Part shown: piece by piece, positions 61,095 to 64,000 of the stretch
Numbering within the stretch: position 1 is the stretch's first letter
Layout of the letters: each line of letters starts with the position of its first letter
Source of the DNA: Allacma fusca
Taxonomy: Eukaryota; Arthropoda; Collembola; Symphypleona; Sminthuridae
NCBI GenBank assembly: GCA_947179485.1
Contig: OX359249.1
Location: 7,936,001-8,000,000, forward strand
Direction of reading: 5' to 3'
DNA: 64,000 nucleotides
Notes under the pieces: generated by a model
Databases searched by the model: none
Told to the model about the DNA's origin: nothing
What the model saw: only the letters and a program-made list of their open reading frames with translations
Translations under genes and position numbers: made by a program

Positions 61095-64000
61095 TAATAA
61101 TTATGCATGGGACAATATTATTTGCTCATATGGAGATTTCCTCATTCATTCATATGGAGTGGATTCAAGTATCCGCAGGAATGAGAAAAAGAAGAAAAAA
61201 AAGAGGGGAAAAGATAAAAAAAAGTATGCCGCCAGTGGAGAAAGAAAAACTTGAATGTGATCCTTTAATAAAGTGTGGTGTGAATTTGAAATGTGAGGAG
61301 GAATTTTTTCCACGGAGATAAATAAATAACAAAGTGAAACAAAGCTCGAGACAACAGCCCATATTTCCCTATATTGAGCTTATTTTATAAATATGCAAGG
61401 ACATGTCTTTCTGGTTAAATTGAATGCTGTTACAAGAGTGTGACAGTGAAACAAGTGCTTCATCCCATCTCCATGTCTTCCCCGAAAAGTTTACTCAGGA
61501 TATAGATATAGACAAAATAGGTAAGGCAGAGTGTCCTCTGGCTATAAGAGACCCCCTTATAGGAGCATGCTCTCAATATCCCCACAAAAATACGTATTTT
61601 CTATAACCTCCCCAAAATTTATTTCCTATTTAGATGCACACATATATCTATATTTATATTTATATATAAGAGCATAAAATGAAATTGTCTACAATTTTTT
61701 TTTTTGGGGGGGGGGATCTCTTAAGGATGCTCTCGTAGTGAGAGAGTCCCTGTAGATAAATGGTCCACGTATGTATACATTAAACCTGGAAGCCATCCCT
61801 ATCGATACCGGTAGTTAGCGCGGCCCCTGAAGATAAAGGAGAAAATAGAAGAAACAGAAATAAGGCCATGACAAGAGCCACTGGAGTATCATTGAGAGGA
61901 AAATCCCGGGAAAAGGAAACCTTGAGGGAGAAAATGCCCGTATGATCTTCCCCAATCAGGAACGGAATCCCTCAAGTATTTCCTTAGAGATCTCGCGCCC
62001 AAAATATAATTCATACATTTCCCCAGTCATATGCCCTCCAGTCAAAATTTGACAACTGATAAAACATTAATGAAAACAGAACCTCTCTCTACCAACCCCA
62101 AAAATCCTCTCGCTCTAGCAAATACTATTAATATTCTTCCAGGATTTTTATCAATTTTAAATAAATTCATTTTCAGAAGTGAAGAGGTATAACGGATATG
62201 ACAATTCATGAGGAATGGCTTGGGCTTATTGATTAGTGCGCCTGTAATATTGGAACACGTACACTTGATACAAGTGAAATGTAAACTAGATGTTGACTTA
62301 TTGCTGATGATGCGACTCTATCCCCAGCCAGCGTGCGGAAGATCTTGAGAAATGTTAAGAATAAAAAATATTTTTACAGCAGACAGATACATGATGATGT
62401 GGTTGGAAAAAAAGCTCTGGATGTTAAGGGGATCCTGACTGACACTGGCGTACAAAAAAAATTCTAGTACGAAAGAGCCAGGTTGAAATGAGGGCCGTTC
62501 AGTGCTGACTTTCTCTTGTGTGAACATCATTGATCAAACTGGTCAGATTTGATTGACTACCATGGGCTTTTTATATGTAATTATATGAAAAAAGATGGTC
62601 CATTCCATCCGTCTGCGCTTCTAGCTAGATTAGGTATTTATACCCGGGGATTGAGGCCTGAGCACCTCCGAAGGAAATCTGGAATAGATAGACTCCAGAC
62701 CACATACAAAACATACATGTCTAAGGATGGATAGTATGATTAGATATATGTACCAGAAAAAAAAATCATAGCATTAAAGGAGAGAGGGGAAGGACTGGGC
62801 TTCTACATATCCAGTAGTTGAGGCTTCCATACCTATATGTATGCATGTGCTTAATATGTGAAAGTGGGAATTCATGGAGGTCCTAACAATCTCCATAGAG
62901 TCTCATTAATAGTTTCTTCAGTATCGTTAGCTCATGAACCATGAGACCCTTCGATGGTGTGGTTGCCTCGTATCTCCACGGCCTCCTCAGCCCTCTCGTA
63001 CACACTCCCCTGGGATTTCTAATGTGAAAGTTTCTATGGAACCTCTATAGCCATGTAGTTGTGTATAATTATTATGTGCAGTATACGTAGATATACTCAA
63101 AATGTGATGTGACTCATTCCTTGCTAAATTGCTCCTGAGTCTCAGAGTGGGATTTCAAATACTGTAAGTTTCCCGAGCATTCTTACTATAAGTATCTACT
63201 ATCTATAGATAGGTATATTGTCAGAGCTCCACTATCCACTATAAAATGTGGTAATATAGATGGAAGTATCATGGTTGACGCTGATCATTATGTACCCGAA
63301 AAAGTTAGGACTACAGAGTACTCTTGTAGTAACAGCAACCCCCCCCCCCTCCCTGACCAGAGTACTTCTTCTCTGATGAGGCCTTCAAGACAGATTTAAC
63401 TTTAAAAGAGCAAGGAACTATAAATCCTCCTGGATATTATACCAGGATTATTATAGGATCAGACATTTTGTATTTTACGGTCCTCTTATATAGAGATTTC
63501 AGGAGTGGTCGTAAGTACACAGGGTCGTTTCTTGGTGAATAGGGGCAAGGTGAGATTAAGCAAATCCCCTGACCTTTCACTTATAGCGTGGCGATATAAC
63601 TAAAAATCGTTTTATTACATTCCTGATTTTTATTGCTAGGGAAAAGGTAGGTACAGCTCCGATGGAATTTAAACCCTGCAGTGAACTCTGCTTATATGAG
63701 TGTTAAATTGTAAAACAGGGTCAGTTGACTATTGTGAGGAGAGACAAATTAAATTGTGAAAAAATTGGACTGAGCTCAAATATTTGTTAAACTAACTCAT
63801 TTAGAAAACAAAATCTTTCAAGTACTAAGGGCCGTTATAGTGAGAGTTTACGGACTCTGCTTCAGATGTGCTCTTGAACTATTACACCATTACAAGTATA
63901 CTATTATGACACTTGAGTATTGTGGCCCAGATTATTGAGACTCCGAGCCGAACTGCTCCTAGTAGAGATTTATTCCCGAGTGTACTAAACTGAATGGAAT

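Larger units (their letters stand above)
56425..64000. other. no gene recognised; MITE-rich DNA
   Basis: Open frames of up to 154 codons (57011-57475) have no recognisable domain and no supporting neighbouring exons. The region contains the MITE copies listed separately plus decayed ones near 59600-59650, 61530-61580 and 61715-61755, homopolymer C tracts (58262-58296, 63341-63349) and a T/G junction near 61698-61714. Confidence 0.55.

Overview
The window is animal nuclear DNA, most likely from an arthropod and possibly a crustacean. It is AT-rich, and the genes carry GT-AG introns. Two of the three genes point to an arthropod: a mitochondrial-clan P450 that resembles the ecdysteroid 20-hydroxylase shade, and a FucTA-type core alpha-1,3-fucosyltransferase. 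The species assignment is inference.

Three protein-coding genes can be supported. (1) 5555-7668, plus strand: the C-terminal part of an MSL3 (male-specific lethal 3) homologue in eight compact exons. It holds the second half of the chromo-barrel domain and a split MRG domain; the upstream exon or exons were not found. (2) 14590-18934, plus strand: an eight-exon cytochrome P450 of 493 residues, best read as CYP314A1/shade. (3) 39957-52998, minus strand: a three-exon type II membrane fucosyltransferase of 608 residues, with introns of 7.3 kb and 3.9 kb and a very long low-complexity stem. The three genes belong to unrelated processes (chromatin, steroid hormone metabolism, Golgi N-glycan modification), and nothing suggests a functional cluster.

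The rest is non-coding and rich in repeats. The left end (1-4450) holds the probable end of a hAT transposon, a complete 1.3-kb non-autonomous hAT-like element with an 8-bp target duplication, a four-copy 166-bp satellite array and a 29-bp minisatellite. From about 9 kb to the end the DNA is seeded with short (about 95-280 bp) palindrome-ended elements. Their ends resemble CAGTGnACTCTCGCTATAACGGACC and many are flanked by TA, as expected of pogo/Tigger-type MITEs. They lie in intergenic DNA and in introns of both the P450 and the fucosyltransferase. At 55.05-56.42 kb one hAT-like element is inserted inside another, each with its own 8-bp duplication. Microsatellites (AC, CT/GA, ACT, ATT) and minisatellites are frequent, including a GA/CT-rich array directly upstream of the fucosyltransferase start codon.

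No CRISPR array, prokaryotic operon, rRNA or convincing tRNA gene was seen. The long gene-free stretches are 8.1-14.5 kb, 19-39.9 kb and 53-64 kb. Exon boundaries were worked out by hand from splice consensus, reading phase and remembered family alignments, not from RNA data.
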